Source: Candidatus Chlorobium antarcticum
GTDB taxonomy: Bacteria > Bacteroidota > Chlorobiia > Chlorobiales > Chlorobiaceae
Assembly: GCA_030765725.1 (NCBI GenBank)
Contig: JAVCDF010000005.1
Span: forward strand, 1 to 64,000
Length of the DNA: 64,000 nt
Direction of reading: 5' to 3'
The notes beneath the pieces are model-generated. The model did not search any database. It saw nothing but the letters and a program-made list of their open reading frames with translations, and was not told the origin of the DNA. Both the position numbers and the translations under genes were made by a program. Every line of letters starts with the position of its first letter. The first letter of the stretch is position 1. Below are positions 45,465-57,736 of this stretch, piece by piece.

Positions 45465-47042
45465 TTACCCGCCAAGCGAGTCTTTTGCCTTGCGGAAAAC
45501 CTCAACCGTCACTTCAAGCTCTCCACTCTCCTGCGCAAAATTCTCCGTATTCTTCCTCACCTTCTTGCGGACAAAGAACGGAACCTTTTTCAGCATAGTT
45601 TCAGCATCGCCCGTCCACACCATACCGCCCTCGCCTTCCGTTGAACCTCCAACCGAGGAGTGGCCATTGCCAGCGGCCCCGCCGGTTTCATTGGCCGCAT
45701 CTGCATCCTCATATTCAAGGCCGGCATCGCCGAAAAAGTCAATAAGATGCTTTTCAAGGCCGAGCTTGCAGGAGAGATAGACTCTGTCAGCAATGACATC
45801 GGCCCCTTCAAATCCGAAGAACGGATAGTAACCGAGCAGATGGTTTTCAATATGCGTTGGAGGAGATACAACCATGCAGGGAACATCAAGCTTGCGGCAG
45901 CTGTGGCGTTCCATCTGCGTCCCGCAGACCAGGTCGGGCAGCTCGTCCTCAATCACTTTGGCAACATCCTGGAATCGGTCGGTCACCATCAGTTCACCCG
46001 GCAGGTAACCCTCAAGCTCCTTGCGCACCCAATCGGCGTCGCGTTCAAGATAGGTTCCCGCGCCGATAACCTTCATGCCAAGTTCGTCGCGGAGAAATTT
46101 CACCATAGCAACCGTGGTGGTAGCGTCAGCGAACACAAAAGCTTTTTTATTGCTGAAGCTCTCCATATCGGCGGTACGGGCAAACCATGGAACGCCACTG
46201 GGAGCGCTCATGCCGTCGAGCGAAAAATCATGGAGTGCAGGCATGCTGAGCGGGGTTGCGCCGCACCCGGCACCAACCTCGTTGAGTTTTTCAATGATGG
46301 AGCGAAGCCAGCGCAAGGTAGGCTCCACACCGAGCGGCGTATCATAGACCGCCGGCATCGCAAATTCCTTTTCAAGATACTCCGCAGCAGTCCTGCCAAT
46401 TTCATGATAGGGAGCAATGTTAAGCCATGCCTCGGGCAGTCTGGCCAAGTCAGCAATACCAGCACCCCACGGAGCAACCACATTCACATTTACGCCAAGC
46501 GTTTTAAGCATCCGGCGAAGGCTGGTCAGGTTGGCCTTCAAGTGAAAGCCGAGGGAGGTAAAGCCGAGCAGGTTCACAGAAGGAACTGCGGTTTTCTGAC
46601 CTTTGGCGGCATACCGCTTCACCAGTTCGGTGAAGAGACCGTCAGCAGCCTCGTTTTCCGTCACCCGGAAGGGGTTGACGGCGTACACCATCAGTTTTTC
46701 CTTGGCTACTCCCGAATGGGCGGCAAGCTGATGGAGATCCTCCTGAAGAAGCGCCGTACTGCAGCTCGGAGCAATAACGGTCAATTCGGGATTATAGTGG
46801 TGCTCAACCTGCTGAAGCGTGGCCGGAAGCCGGGAAACGCCCTGCGCAAGATCGCGGCCACGAACAACGCTTATGGAAAGAGCCGGAAACTCCGGAGTTC
46901 TTTCAAGCATGGTGTAGGTTGCGGTAATGTAGTCATCACCCTGCGGGGCATGGTAGACCGTATGAACACCCTTCATGCTGTTGGTAACACGGCTGATACC
47001 ATGAAGGGCTGTACCCTCGTAGAGCCAGAAAGCTAAGCGCAT
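45465..47042 (-). CDS. bchB: Light-independent protochlorophyllide reductase, B subunit
   Basis: The 525-residue subunit pairs with BchN to bind the [4Fe-4S] cluster and protochlorophyllide. [19 protein letters not shown] opens the protein and D36 in APQGDDY is the unusual aspartate cluster ligand. A C-terminal light-independent reductase domain (about residues 480-525) carries helices near the substrate. It lies between bchN and bchL. Confidence 0.96.
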   Translation of the reverse strand: MRLAFWLYEGTALHGISRVTNSMKGVHTVYHAPQGDDYITATYTMLERTPEFPALSISVVRGRDLAQGVSRLPATLQQVEHHYNPELTVIAPSCSTALLQEDLHQLAAHSGVAKEKLMVYAVNPFRVTENEAADGLFTELVKRYAAKGQKTAVPSVNLLGFTSLGFHLKANLTSLRRMLKTLGVNVNVVAPWGAGIADLARLPEAWLNIAPYHEIGRTAAEYLEKEFAMPAVYDTPLGVEPTLRWLRSIIEKLNEVGAGCGATPLSMPALHDFSLDGMSAPSGVPWFARTADMESFSNKKAFVFADATTTVAMVKFLRDELGMKVIGAGTYLERDADWVRKELEGYLPGELMVTDRFQDVAKVIEDELPDLVCGTQMERHSCRKLDVPCMVVSPPTHIENHLLGYYPFFGFEGADVIADRVYLSCKLGLEKHLIDFFGDAGLEYEDADAANETGGAAGNGHSSVGGSTEGEGGMVWTGDAETMLKKVPFFVRKKVRKNTENFAQESGELEVTVEVFRKAKDSLGG

Positions 47043-47071
47043 ACTCTGTAGTCTTTGTTATTGCATTTCCT

Positions 47072-48343
47072 CTAAGAAACTTTTTCCGCACTCGGCATCA
47101 CACCCTCAAGCCACACATCGCGGTCAAACTCCGGCAGAGCGCTGCGACGGTCAAAAGGTGAGACGAACATGTTTGCCAGCGTAAAGACGCCCGACCACCC
47201 ATGAATGGACATCAGCATGAACTCCATGCTCCACTTCACAATAAAGCCCTGTCCCACAAAAGGGTTGGCGGTCATAAGAGAAGTCACAACCATGTCGGGG
47301 CGCTCGCGTTTGATATCCTCAAGCTGGCGGTGGAAATTCGGCTGTTCCACAACCCGAACCCCCTCAAGGGCCTGGAGTTCACGGGCATGAAATTTCTTGT
47401 TGATGTAGGCGCTGCTGCACTCCATAACTTCCGCTCCCGCACTGTGGAGGAATCGTGCAAGCGGCAGCTCCATCATGGTATCGGCAGTCAAAAAGACCCG
47501 TTTGCCCTTCAGAAGATCTGTCTGGCGGCTAATTTTCTCCCATGCGGCCTTTTCACGATCGCTAAGGTCAACCTCAATACCAAACATTTTCGCAAGGTCT
47601 TCCCAGAATGCTCTGGTACCGTCGGGGCCGAAAGGGAAAAGGGAATGCATTGTCTTTGCACCGCGTTCGCGCTCCAGCTTCACGGCAACGCGCGACAGAT
47701 AAGGCTGGATTGGAGCAAGAACGGTATCGGGACCGATTGCCGGCATGCGGTCGAACCGGGATTCCGGAAGAAACCCTCCAACCTTGATGCCAAGCTCTTC
47801 AGCCTCCGCCCTCAGGTCATCAGCTGTGGCATCATTAACTGAGCCAAGAAAGACAACGCTTTTTTCTCCCGCAGGAGCCTGGGGGCAGAAAGGAACCAGT
47901 GCATGAAGCACAGAATCCTCAGCCTGGGTAAAATTGTAGACCAGTCCACTCGCCGGCACAAACAGCACCGGAACCTCAGGCGTTGCCAGATGATCAGCAA
48001 GTCCCTTGAAGTCGACCTTCATCACCTCTGGGGTGCAGGAAGAGAGCAGAAAAATGACGGAGGGGTTGTGATCGGCCTTAATTTCGGCAATAATTTCCTC
48101 AAGGCTCGGCTCATGCTTTGAAAGGTCGCCCTCTTCAAGAAGAGCGATGCCAAAGCGAGGCTTGGCAAAAATCATCATGCCCAGCGCATTCTGCAGAAAA
48201 TGGGCGCAGGTATGAGTGCCGAGAACCAGGAAAAAGCTGTCCTTGATTTTCTGGTACATCCACCCCACACACGCCAGACCGCAGAAGCTGTGCGTTACAT
48301 TGTCCTCTCTGATTATCTGTCCATCACCGGGAACCTGCAGCAT
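47072..48343 (-). CDS. bchN: Light-independent protochlorophyllide reductase, N subunit
   Basis: The 423-residue NifD-like subunit supplies three Cys to the NB-cluster: C21 and C25 ([10 protein letters not shown]) and C46 (THTCAHF); the fourth ligand is the BchB aspartate. ATG 48343 is chosen because GGAGG lies 9 bases upstream; an earlier in-frame start at 48397 would add unconserved residues. First gene of the bchN-bchB-bchL set, 114 bases after the thiamine-binding-type gene. Confidence 0.96.
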   Translation of the reverse strand: MLQVPGDGQIIREDNVTHSFCGLACVGWMYQKIKDSFFLVLGTHTCAHFLQNALGMMIFAKPRFGIALLEEGDLSKHEPSLEEIIAEIKADHNPSVIFLLSSCTPEVMKVDFKGLADHLATPEVPVLFVPASGLVYNFTQAEDSVLHALVPFCPQAPAGEKSVVFLGSVNDATADDLRAEAEELGIKVGGFLPESRFDRMPAIGPDTVLAPIQPYLSRVAVKLERERGAKTMHSLFPFGPDGTRAFWEDLAKMFGIEVDLSDREKAAWEKISRQTDLLKGKRVFLTADTMMELPLARFLHSAGAEVMECSSAYINKKFHARELQALEGVRVVEQPNFHRQLEDIKRERPDMVVTSLMTANPFVGQGFIVKWSMEFMLMSIHGWSGVFTLANMFVSPFDRRSALPEFDRDVWLEGVMPSAEKVS

Positions 48344-48457
48344 GTATGATTTCCTCCCTGTTAGTGCCCCCCGCAGCATTCCTCTGCCTGAAGGCAAAGA
48401 AGCACTGCAATGGCAAAACTTAAAGACCGTAAAGATAAAAATTTTTCACCAATCCCC

Positions 48458-48769
48458 CTACTGCCCCCCGGAGCCAACTTTCCCCATAACTGAGTCAACC
48501 TTCTCGCCAAGCTTCACACTCCGGTCGCGTCTGTCGTCGATTTTCATCACCGTATAGACTCTTTTTCCCCCAGCCTGAAACGAGTGCTCATGAAGCTTCA
48601 GGGCAAGCTCAAACAGTTTCTGTGCCGACCCCTCCACCGTGGTAGCCATATCATTGAGGCGATACCTGCATCCGCTGCCCTCAAGAATCGTCTGCAGTTC
48701 AGCAACAAAACCGCTGTAGCTTGAGCGTCCCCCGTCAAGCGGGATGACAGAAATATCCATAAGAGCCAT
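48458..48769 (-). CDS. MTH1187 family thiamine-binding-type protein
   Basis: The 103-residue ferredoxin-like fold protein matches the MTH1187/YkoF-type family (MALMDISVIPLDGG, KRVYTVMKIDDRRDRSV). Structures of family members bind thiamine or similar ligands, but a physiological role is not settled. It sits 18 bases from purA and 114 from bchN in the same direction, so it might be read into the DPOR genes. Nothing in the sequence links it directly to pigment synthesis. Confidence 0.88.
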   Translation of the reverse strand: MALMDISVIPLDGGRSSYSGFVAELQTILEGSGCRYRLNDMATTVEGSAQKLFELALKLHEHSFQAGGKRVYTVMKIDDRRDRSVKLGEKVDSVMGKVGSGGQ

Positions 48770-48787
48770 GGCAGCAAAGCGGAAAGA

Positions 48788-50104
<1,317 letters not shown>

Positions 50105-50286
50105 TTACGGGATGTATGGGCTCACGAAACAACAACCTGTCAAGGTACCAAAATTATTCCGTTATTGGGAAGCCTTCATTCCATTACACACAACCAAAAC
50201 CAAAGGACCAACCCGAACCCCCGGCATATGGCCACCGCTGAACAACAGGATTAGTGCACGAAGTGTGCAGCGTCCCCCGCAATTCT

Positions 50287-50865
50287 TCAGAGGAGATGCC
50301 GGTCGAAATGATCGAGGAGCTCGTTTTTTCCCTTTCCGGAGACTGATGAATAACTGACGATGAACTCAGCATTCAGGGCGCAGGTTTCGGTTGCCCGTTT
50401 TGCATGAGTCCGCTCTTTCTGGGTGAGTTTGTCGTCCTTAGTGAGAACAATTCCGTAGGGGCGGTCGTGATAAGCGAGGAAATCCATCATCTCGCGGTCG
50501 GACTTCATGGCGGGATGGCGTGAATCAAGCAGGAGCACCACCAGTGCAATGGCGTAACGGTCGCCAACATAGCCGGCAAGCAGCCTGCCCCATGCATCCT
50601 TCTCCGCATGGCTCACCGCCGCGTACCCGTAACCGGGGATATCGACAAAATAAAGATTATCGTTGAGGAGGAAGTAGTTGATCAGGCGGGTCTTTCCGGG
50701 GGTGGAGCTGGTTTTAGCAAGTCCCTTTCTGCCCGTCAGTGAATTAAGAAGAGATGATTTGCCGACATTGGAGCGGCCGGCGAACACTATTTCAGGAAAA
50801 GTCTCTTCGGGAAGGTCCGAAAGGTCTGAAACGCTTCGAACAAAAGCAGCGTTGGTGATCTTCAT
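50287..50865 (-). CDS. engB: Ribosome biogenesis GTP-binding protein EngB/YsxC
   Basis: A 192-residue GTPase needed for late large-subunit assembly. G1 is GRSNVGKSS (residues 30-38), G3 DIPGYG, G4 LTKDDK. ATG 50865 (MKITNAAFV) is preferred because an upstream in-frame start at 50937 adds a non-conserved tail overlapping the cysS leader. The 194 bases that follow, up to the purA start, contain no recognisable gene or RNA. Confidence 0.94.
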   Translation of the reverse strand: MKITNAAFVRSVSDLSDLPEETFPEIVFAGRSNVGKSSLLNSLTGRKGLAKTSSTPGKTRLINYFLLNDNLYFVDIPGYGYAAVSHAEKDAWGRLLAGYVGDRYAIALVVLLLDSRHPAMKSDREMMDFLAYHDRPYGIVLTKDDKLTQKERTHAKRATETCALNAEFIVSYSSVSGKGKNELLDHFDRHLL

Positions 50866-50980
50866 ACTTGAATCAGGTGAACGGGTGGGGAAGCCCCGAT
50901 TAAAAAAGAAGCTAAAAACCTTGGGATCAAAACCCAAATGTTTAACTTTTCAGCAAACAATACCAACAGGACACTCAGCC

Positions 50981-52432
50981 ATGACGCTTGCCATATACAA
51001 TTCCCTCGGACGCGAAAAACAGACCTTCACTCCGCTGCACCCGGGAATGGTAGGCATTTATGTCTGCGGACCCACCGTATACGGTCATGCACATCTCGGC
51101 CACGCCAAGAGCTATGTCTCTTTTGATGTGGTGGTGCGCTGGCTGCGCCAGAGCGGTTACAGGGTAAAGTATGTGCAGAACATCACTGATGTGGGCCACC
51201 TCTCCGACGACGCCGACGAGGGTGAAGACAAGATTGCCCGCCAGGCTCGGCTTGAAAAAACTGATCCGATGGAAATCGCCCAGTACTATACACGGAGCTT
51301 CTACGAGGATATGGACCGGATGGGCGTGCTGCGCCCGAACATAGCCCCGCTGGCCACCGGCCACATCCCCGAACAGATTGCTCTTGTCGAAAATCTGGTG
51401 AAGAGTGGCCATGCATATGAGGTCAACGGCAATGTCTATTTCTCTGTGGAATCATTCCCTGGATACGGGAAGCTGTCGGGACGGACCGACCTTGAGGCGG
51501 TGCAGTCGGGTGCCCGGGTCGGCGTGCGCAGCGAAAAGCACAACCCTTCAGACTTCGCGCTCTGGAAAAAGGCTGAAGAGGGCCACCTGATGCAGTGGAG
51601 TTCCCCATGGGGAATGGGCTACCCGGGATGGCACCTTGAATGCTCGGCAATGTCAATGAAATACCTTGGGGAAACCATAGACATTCACGGCGGCGGCATG
51701 GAAAACCGTTTCCCTCACCATGAGTGCGAAATTGCCCAGTCTGAAGCTGCAAACGGCAAGCCCTATGTCCGTTACTGGATGCACAATAACATGGTGACGG
51801 TGAACGGCACGAAGATGGGCAAGTCGCTGAAGAACGCCGTCAACCTGAAGGAGATCTTCACAACTATCAACCCGTTAGCCATACGGTTCTTCATTCTGCA
51901 GTCGCACTACCGCTCCCCTCTCGACTATTCAGATGCGGCAATCGGCGCATCCACCGCAGGACTTCAGAAACTGCGGGAAACCCGCCAACGGCTTCTGGAA
52001 GCAACTGCAGGAACAGGAACCCTGGACGCTTCGCCATTCAGAGAGCGGTTCACGGAAGCCATGGATGACGATTTCAACACTCCAATAGCAATTGCCGCAC
52101 TCTTTGACTTTGCCAAGGCGCTTAACGCCGCACTTGACCGGCCTGAAGGCCTCAACCAGCCAGCCCTTGCCGCAGCGGTCGACTTCTTCACTTTGGCTGG
52201 AATTGATGTGCTGGGCATTCTTGAACATGATTCCGGAATCCAAGGGAACGGAGCCGCAGACAGAAAGCGGCTGGATGGAGCAATGAAGGTTCTGCTGGAA
52301 CTTCGCGGCGCCGCACGCAGTGAGAAGGATTTTGCAACAAGCGACCTTATTCGTGATGGGCTCAAAGCGGCAGGCATTGAGATAAAGGATACGCGGGAAG
52401 GTGCGAGCTGGTCGACAGTGAGCGAGCAATAA
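50981..52432 (+). CDS. cysS: Cysteinyl-tRNA synthetase
   Basis: The 483-residue class I synthetase charges tRNA-Cys. The zinc/HIGH region shows YVCGPTVYGHAHLGHA; later zinc ligands are in HLECSAM and HHECEIAQ; the KMSKS loop reads KMGKSLK. DALR-type helices follow in the C-terminal domain. ATG 50981 starts MTLAIYNSLGREK, the normal family start, though the frame is open far upstream. It is divergent from engB. Confidence 0.97.
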   Translation: MTLAIYNSLGREKQTFTPLHPGMVGIYVCGPTVYGHAHLGHAKSYVSFDVVVRWLRQSGYRVKYVQNITDVGHLSDDADEGEDKIARQARLEKTDPMEIAQYYTRSFYEDMDRMGVLRPNIAPLATGHIPEQIALVENLVKSGHAYEVNGNVYFSVESFPGYGKLSGRTDLEAVQSGARVGVRSEKHNPSDFALWKKAEEGHLMQWSSPWGMGYPGWHLECSAMSMKYLGETIDIHGGGMENRFPHHECEIAQSEAANGKPYVRYWMHNNMVTVNGTKMGKSLKNAVNLKEIFTTINPLAIRFFILQSHYRSPLDYSDAAIGASTAGLQKLRETRQRLLEATAGTGTLDASPFRERFTEAMDDDFNTPIAIAALFDFAKALNAALDRPEGLNQPALAAAVDFFTLAGIDVLGILEHDSGIQGNGAADRKRLDGAMKVLLELRGAARSEKDFATSDLIRDGLKAAGIEIKDTREGASWSTVSEQ

Positions 52433-52447
52433 GCGCCTGACGCCACT

Positions 52448-53554
52448 TTAGAGCACCCCGTCCATCCCCCGTCGTATCAGCTCTTCAAGAAGCGCAGGCA
52501 ACCTCCCCGCTTCGCCCCGCCCGCAAATAAGAAGCGCATCTCCTGCGTCAACAATAATCAGCCCACTCACTCCTATGCAGCCAACAACCTTACCCTGAGG
52601 TTTTCGGACAAACACCCCCTCACTGTCAAGCAGCACCACATCCTCCTCATCCCCTCCCGATGTTCCCTTCAGACGGATGATGTCGTCCCATGTGCGGGGT
52701 GCCGCCCAGCCAAACTCCCCCGTTATCACCACCACGCGTTTTGATTTTTCCATGAGGCAGCTCTCAATGGACTGCCTGTGCAGCAAGGCGTACACTTCAG
52801 CCGCAACCCTCCGGAAATCGCGGGTTCCCGCCACTGCCGACATTGAAAGAAGGTCACGGTAGAGTTCGGGAATCCACCGACTGAACTCATGCAGAAGAAG
52901 ATCAATTCTACTGACAAATATTCCGCTGTTCCAGCAGAAATCACCACTGCTGATAAAATCGACAGCCGTTGCATAATCAGGCTTTTCGGCTACCGTACGA
53001 ACTGCATACAGGTGGCAGGTGCCTTGTGGCGCCTGAGGCTCCAGCATGGGAAGTTCAGCGCCTTTCTGAATATATCCGCAGCCCGTATCGGGTCGCAGAG
53101 CCTCAATGCCGATGACAACCAGAGCCTCCCGGCTGGAAGCCACTGACGCCGCCTTCCAGAGAACCTCTTCACACGCTTCTTCATCATACACATAATGATC
53201 GGCTGGAATCACCAGCAGCACCGCCTCCGGATCGAGCTTTCTGACATGGGCAGCTGCAAGAGCGACGGAAGCCGCAGTACCGCGCCACACAGGCTCCACC
53301 AGAAGATTTTGCCCCCTGTAGGGCCATTCCCCGCCCTTAAGCAGACTGTTGCCGTGAAGGCCGGTAACAAGCACTATATGTTCGAATGGCACAATGCGTT
53401 CTGCACGCTTAAGAGCCCCCAGAAGCATGCTTCCCATGCCTGCTGGGTCCAGAAAAGGCGTCAACATCGCTTCCCGCTCAAGAGGCCAGAACTTCCCTGC
53501 CTGACCCCCGGCGATGACAATTACGTAAAGATGATTTTGATTATCGTTCGTCAT
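52448..53554 (-). CDS. Divergent sugar nucleotidyltransferase (mannose-1-phosphate guanylyltransferase-like)
   Basis: The 368-residue protein is homologous to ManC-type mannose-1-phosphate guanylyltransferases: EPVWRGTAASVALAA, IPADHYVYD, VAEKPD and FCWNSGIF are recognisable. Key catalytic elements differ: the GGSGTRLWPLSR loop reads GGQAGKFWPLER (Arg to Lys), the following PKQF Lys is replaced (LTPF), and the WxDVGSW block reads WAAPRTWDD. The C-terminus is short with a beta-helix-like tail. It may be an inactive regulator or act on an atypical substrate. ATG 53554 is chosen over 53608. It is divergent from rsmG. Confidence 0.75.
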   Translation of the reverse strand: MTNDNQNHLYVIVIAGGQAGKFWPLEREAMLTPFLDPAGMGSMLLGALKRAERIVPFEHIVLVTGLHGNSLLKGGEWPYRGQNLLVEPVWRGTAASVALAAAHVRKLDPEAVLLVIPADHYVYDEEACEEVLWKAASVASSREALVVIGIEALRPDTGCGYIQKGAELPMLEPQAPQGTCHLYAVRTVAEKPDYATAVDFISSGDFCWNSGIFVSRIDLLLHEFSRWIPELYRDLLSMSAVAGTRDFRRVAAEVYALLHRQSIESCLMEKSKRVVVITGEFGWAAPRTWDDIIRLKGTSGGDEEDVVLLDSEGVFVRKPQGKVVGCIGVSGLIIVDAGDALLICGRGEAGRLPALLEELIRRGMDGVL

Positions 53555-53691
53555 AGCCCTGATGATTTGATTGACAGCAGGGGGGAAAATACAGAAGCAA
53601 TGTACCACAAATCAGGGCAGGCTTATTTGCCAATGAGCCCAAAATATCGTTTTATTCTACATACACAGAGATATAACAAGAAGTACATGAG

Positions 53692-54357
53692 ATGAAACAA
53701 CAGAACAATGATGGCGCGTTACTCAACTCATTTTGCACCAAAGTGGGGGTGCAGATTAATGATGAACAGCATGAACTGCTGATACGCTATGCGCAGCTGC
53801 TCGGGGAGTGGAATACCAAGGTCAACCTGATCAGCAGGAAGGAGGACGCGCCCATACTCATCAGGCATGTGTTTCATTCACTGCTCCCCTCTCTTGCGCA
53901 CAGCTTCCATGACGGTGAAACAGTTCTTGACCTTGGAACAGGGGGAGGGCTACCAGGCATACCGCTGGCCATTATGTACCCGAAAGTGCAGTTTTTGCTT
54001 GTAGATTCAACAGGGAAGAAAATAACCGCCTGCACAGCCATGATTCAGGAGCTTGGCCTTACGAATGCCCGTGCAATGCATACAAGGGTTGAAGATCTCA
54101 AAGGGCTGGTGTTCAACACCATTCTCAGCCGGCAGGTAGCCCCACTTGCAGAGCTGTCACGCTATGCGGCTCCGCTGCTCAAAAAGAACGGTGAATTGAT
54201 ATGTCTGAAAGGAGGAGATCTGCAGAAAGAGATTGACGAGGCGATCCGGGAGGGTAAGAAAGGAAAGGGATTTCCGGGTAGCGTCACCCTCAAGCCTATA
54301 GGTGAAGTAAGCCCACTGTTCAATGAAAAGCAGATAGTCATTGCCCGCTGGAGGTAA
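53692..54357 (+). CDS. rsmG: 16S rRNA (guanine527-N7)-methyltransferase
   Basis: The 221-residue RsmG (GidB) methylates G527 near the streptomycin site. SAM motif I is [26 protein letters not shown] at the N-terminus and the ILSRQVAPL block are typical. Monocistronic, convergent with the end of the ribosomal operon. Confidence 0.95.
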   Translation: MKQQNNDGALLNSFCTKVGVQINDEQHELLIRYAQLLGEWNTKVNLISRKEDAPILIRHVFHSLLPSLAHSFHDGETVLDLGTGGGLPGIPLAIMYPKVQFLLVDSTGKKITACTAMIQELGLTNARAMHTRVEDLKGLVFNTILSRQVAPLAELSRYAAPLLKKNGELICLKGGDLQKEIDEAIREGKKGKGFPGSVTLKPIGEVSPLFNEKQIVIARWR

Positions 54358-54384
54358 CTACCGCCTTGCAGACAATGACCATTA

Positions 54385-54416
54385 GGATTGATTCGTCAAT
54401 CCGTATCTGTTTTTAC
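54385..54416 (+). terminator. Candidate terminator after rsmG
   Basis: The stem GGATTGA / TCAATCC is closed by a stable TTCG tetraloop (54385-54402), followed within 10 bases by a T5 run. It lies between convergent rsmG and rplQ. The gap between stem and T run weakens the case. Confidence 0.45.
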
Positions 54417-54419
54417 AGC

Positions 54420-54950
54420 CTACTCTTCTGAAGGAGCAGCCTCGACAGCAGGCGCCTCCGGTTCGGCCGGCAGTGCAGGAGCTACAGTAGCCTCAGGAAC
54501 TGATTTCGCAGCAGGTACTTCTGTTTTCTTTGAACCCTTGACGCGCTTGGAACGGTCGGGCTTGGCAGTTTTCTTTGCCACAACAGGTCCCTCGGCATAA
54601 TCAACCAGCTCAATCACGGCCATTTTGGCAGCATCGCCAAAACGGGGGCAGAGCTTAATGACTCTGGTGTATCCGCCGTTACGGCTGCCTACTTTGCCTA
54701 TGATCTCCTCAAAAAGAGTCTTGATGGCCTCTTTATTACGGATATTCTTAAAGATTTCACGCTGTGCATGAACCGTACCCTTGCGGGCTTTGGTTATGAT
54801 TTTTTCAACGACCCTCCGCGTCTCCTTGGCCTTCGCTTCGGTGGTCTCAATGCGCTTGTGAATAATCAGCTGTGTTGAAAGGCTGCTGAGTGTCGCCTTT
54901 CTGTGGGCCGCGGTTCTTCCGAGTTTTCTTGCCGGCTTAACTTTACGCAT
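54420..54950 (-). CDS. rplQ: 50S ribosomal protein L17
   Basis: A 176-residue L17. The conserved core ([19 protein letters not shown] through a core of about 120 residues) is followed by a ~55-residue tail, Lys-rich and then Ala/Pro/Glu-rich, absent from the E. coli protein. Last gene of the alpha operon, after rpoA. Confidence 0.97.
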   Translation of the reverse strand: MRKVKPARKLGRTAAHRKATLSSLSTQLIIHKRIETTEAKAKETRRVVEKIITKARKGTVHAQREIFKNIRNKEAIKTLFEEIIGKVGSRNGGYTRVIKLCPRFGDAAKMAVIELVDYAEGPVVAKKTAKPDRSKRVKGSKKTEVPAAKSVPEATVAPALPAEPEAPAVEAAPSEE

Positions 54951-54992
54951 GACAGTTTATCAATCTCAAAATTCTAAAAATATTTACCTGTA

Positions 54993-55979
54993 TCAGCCTT
55001 TTATCTGGTATTTGGTGATATCCATACCAAACTTGAGCTCAAATTTTTCAAGCTGCTCTTTCAGCTCTGTGAGAGACTTCTTGCCGAAATTCTTGTAGTT
55101 AAGCAGCTCTTCCTCCTTATGTGAAACAAGGTCGCCAATGGTATCAATCTCAGCAAGACGAAGGCAGTTGTGCGAACGAACAGAAAGATCAAGATCTTCG
55201 ATTTTGGTATTAAACATCTTACGCATAGCCTCGAACTCATCATCCTGCTGCTTGAACTCCTCCTCGGTGAACTCCTCCTCCGTAGGCGAGAAATCAGCAA
55301 AGAAAGCCACATGTTCATTGATAATCCTGCCAGCAAGGCTGATTGAATCGTCAGGAGTAATGGAGCCGTCTGTTTCAACATCAATCACCATTTTCTCATA
55401 GTCGGTGCGCTGGCCCACACGGGTGTTCTCCACAGCAACCTTTACATTCCTGATGGGAGTATAAATGGCATCAATGGCGATATAACCAATGGGCATGCTC
55501 TCGGGCCTATTCTCCTCGGCAGGAGTATAACCTCTACCGCGACCCACAAACACATCAATATTGAGGGTTGAGCCCTCATTGACCGTGGCAATGTACATGT
55601 CCTTGTTCAGCACCTCAAACTCACCCTCCATCGGAACAATGTCACCGGCGGTAAAATCCTTCGGCCCTGTAATGGTCAGGGTGGTTTTGCAACTGCGCTT
55701 GCAAGTGGAACGAAAACGGACCTTTTTCAGGTTCAGCACAATCTCGGGAACATCCTCGCGAACGCCTTCAATTGCCGAAAATTCATGAAACACACCGTCG
55801 ACCTTAATACCCGTAATCGCAGTTCCCGGAAGGGAGGCAAGCAGTACGCGGCGCATCATGTTACCAAGAGTCACACCATAACCCCGCTCCAGCGGCTGTG
55901 CCACAAAACGGCCGAAATAATCGGTATGCGTCGTCTCATCGACCTCTATTTTCGCAGGCATCTGCATCTGGTATATCAT
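54993..55979 (-). CDS. rpoA: RNA polymerase alpha subunit
   Basis: The 328-residue subunit has the N-terminal dimerisation domain (about residues 1-230) and the C-terminal domain (about 260-328) with [16 protein letters not shown] and [14 protein letters not shown], which contact UP elements and activators. An acidic [17 protein letters not shown] linker lies between them. Located between rpsD and rplQ. Confidence 0.98.
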   Translation of the reverse strand: MIYQMQMPAKIEVDETTHTDYFGRFVAQPLERGYGVTLGNMMRRVLLASLPGTAITGIKVDGVFHEFSAIEGVREDVPEIVLNLKKVRFRSTCKRSCKTTLTITGPKDFTAGDIVPMEGEFEVLNKDMYIATVNEGSTLNIDVFVGRGRGYTPAEENRPESMPIGYIAIDAIYTPIRNVKVAVENTRVGQRTDYEKMVIDVETDGSITPDDSISLAGRIINEHVAFFADFSPTEEEFTEEEFKQQDDEFEAMRKMFNTKIEDLDLSVRSHNCLRLAEIDTIGDLVSHKEEELLNYKNFGKKSLTELKEQLEKFELKFGMDITKYQIKG

Positions 55980-56007
55980 AGTCTTTATACCTTAAAATTC
56001 ATTAAAA

Positions 56008-56619
56008 TCACTTCGAATACAACTCAACAACCAGCTGCTCATTGAACGGCTCCTGCACATCAACCCTCTCGGGCACGGCAAGGAAGACCGCTTTCTGATT
56101 GGCTTTATCCACCTGAATCCATGAAGGAATTCTGGCATCGGGGGTCTTGCTGAGAGCATCGGAAACCGCACTCATATTTTTGCTCTTCTGGCGGAACTCA
56201 ATCAGGTCTCCCGGTGAAACCATGTAAGAGGGAATATTGACCTTTTTGCCATTGACAAGAAGATGGCCATGCGACACAAGCTGCCTGGAACCGGCCCTTG
56301 AGGGTGCGAATCCAGCCCTGAATACCACATTGTCAAAACGGCGTTCAATAAGCCTCACAAGGTTGTCACCGGTAACGCCGCGCTGCGAAACTGCCTTTTT
56401 GTAATAGTTTCTGAACTGCTTTTCAAGGATGCCGTAGAGATACTTCATTTTCTGTTTCTCTCTCAGCTGCAACGCATACTCGGAAACTTTTGATCTCCGA
56501 CCCTGACCGTGCTGTCCAGGAGGGAAGGGGCGCCTTTCCATATATTTTTCTGCCTTGGGCGTAAGAGCAATGCCCAGCCTGCGGGATACTTTTGTTATTG
56601 AGCCTCTGAATCGTGCCAT
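56008..56619 (-). CDS. rpsD: 30S ribosomal protein S4
   Basis: A 203-residue primary 16S rRNA binding protein. [16 protein letters not shown] opens it; the S4 RNA-binding domain covers about residues 90-155, with [19 protein letters not shown]. No zinc-binding cysteines. Operon position between rpsK and rpoA is the usual alpha operon order. Confidence 0.98.
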   Translation of the reverse strand: MARFRGSITKVSRRLGIALTPKAEKYMERRPFPPGQHGQGRRSKVSEYALQLREKQKMKYLYGILEKQFRNYYKKAVSQRGVTGDNLVRLIERRFDNVVFRAGFAPSRAGSRQLVSHGHLLVNGKKVNIPSYMVSPGDLIEFRQKSKNMSAVSDALSKTPDARIPSWIQVDKANQKAVFLAVPERVDVQEPFNEQLVVELYSK

Positions 56620-56661
56620 ATGTCAATTACTGTCATTGAATATTCTGTGAATGTATATCTG

Positions 56662-57045
56662 TCAGACCCGCCTGCGCTTCGGAGGGCGGCAGCCGTTATG
56701 AGGCAGCGGAGTAATGTCCTTGATGGTGCGGACTTCAAGCCCCACCCCCTGCAGTGCGCGGATGGCAGCATCGCGACCGGCTCCCGGTCCCTTGATGAAA
56801 ACATCGACATGGCGCATTCCCAGATCGTACGCTTCCTTGGCAGCGGCCTCCGAGGTCACCTGCGAAGCATACGGGGTATTTTTCTTGGATCCCCTGAAAC
56901 CGTTTTTACCAGCGCTCGACCAGGAGACCGTGTTCCCCTGAACATCAGTAATGGTAATCATGATATTATTGAACGATGCTTTGATATGCACAGCACCTTC
57001 AGGAGTAACCTTTACTTTCTTCTTTTTCCTGCTTGTTGTAGCCAT
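56662..57045 (-). CDS. rpsK: 30S ribosomal protein S11
   Basis: The 127-residue platform protein starts with a basic Lys/Arg-rich stretch and ends with the C-terminal [26 protein letters not shown] and [14 protein letters not shown] are family-defining. Between rpsM and rpsD. Confidence 0.98.
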
Positions 57046-57094
57046 GAATTTTGAACTCTTTAGTCTCGAAGTTTTTTTATGCCTTGATCACTAC

Positions 57095-57472
57095 CTACTT
57101 CCTGGCCGCCTTCTTCTTGCCGGCTACAGTCTTGCGCTTGCCTTTCCTCGTTCTTGCGTTGTTCTGCGTGTTCTGTCCACGAACCGGCAACGAACGACGA
57201 TGACGAAGACCCCTGTAGCAACCTACATCCATAAGACGCTTAATGGAAAGCTGCTGCTCTCCCCGGGCTTGACCCTCAACTTTGTACTCTTCGGAAATAA
57301 GCTCACGGATTGAATGCGCTTCAGCGTCATTCAAGTCTGAAATCTTCCTGTCAGGAGCAATACCTGTTCTCTGAAGAATGGTCTTTGCAGTTGTTTTCCC
57401 TATGCCGTATACATGCGTCAAGGCTATGACTGCATGCTTGTTGAGCGGCAGATTTACACCAGCTATCCTCAT
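57095..57472 (-). CDS. rpsM: 30S ribosomal protein S13
   Basis: The 125-residue head protein contacts tRNA and the 50S B1 bridge. It begins [13 protein letters not shown], and has [11 protein letters not shown] and the [14 protein letters not shown] stretch, with a Lys-rich tail. Follows rpmJ. Confidence 0.98.
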   Translation of the reverse strand: MRIAGVNLPLNKHAVIALTHVYGIGKTTAKTILQRTGIAPDRKISDLNDAEAHSIRELISEEYKVEGQARGEQQLSIKRLMDVGCYRGLRHRRSLPVRGQNTQNNARTRKGKRKTVAGKKKAARK

Positions 57473-57508
57473 ATTCTCTTATAAAATTCTATTGATTAAT
57501 CCCGGAAA

Positions 57509-57625
57509 TCAACCCTGACGCTGTTTGTGGCTCGGGTTCACCTTACAGATGACAAACCGTACGCCTTTGCGCTTGATTATGCGGCAATGCTCGCATCTTT
57601 TTTTGATCGACGAATATACTTTCAT
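57509..57625 (-). CDS. rpmJ: 50S ribosomal protein L36
   Basis: A 38-codon frame, read by translating the gap between rpsM and infA. The protein starts [14 protein letters not shown] and ends NPSHKQRQG. The zinc ligands C11, C14, C27 and H33 are present, so this is the zinc-binding C+ form. Standard position after infA. Confidence 0.95.
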   Translation of the reverse strand: MKVYSSIKKRCEHCRIIKRKGVRFVICKVNPSHKQRQG

Positions 57626-57736
57626 AGTGAACCCCACATGCGAGAATTAAAACTGTCTGAACGCAAAATCTGAAAAGGCATGTAATGTAACGAATAAAGA
57701 TAAAAGAATCAATACAGCTTTATGTGATTTCCTACT

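Noticed and set aside
45660-47036. A 458-codon frame on the plus strand over bchB, and similar long frames over bchL and bchN
   Set aside because: They lie completely inside well-identified bch genes and have no recognisable domains.
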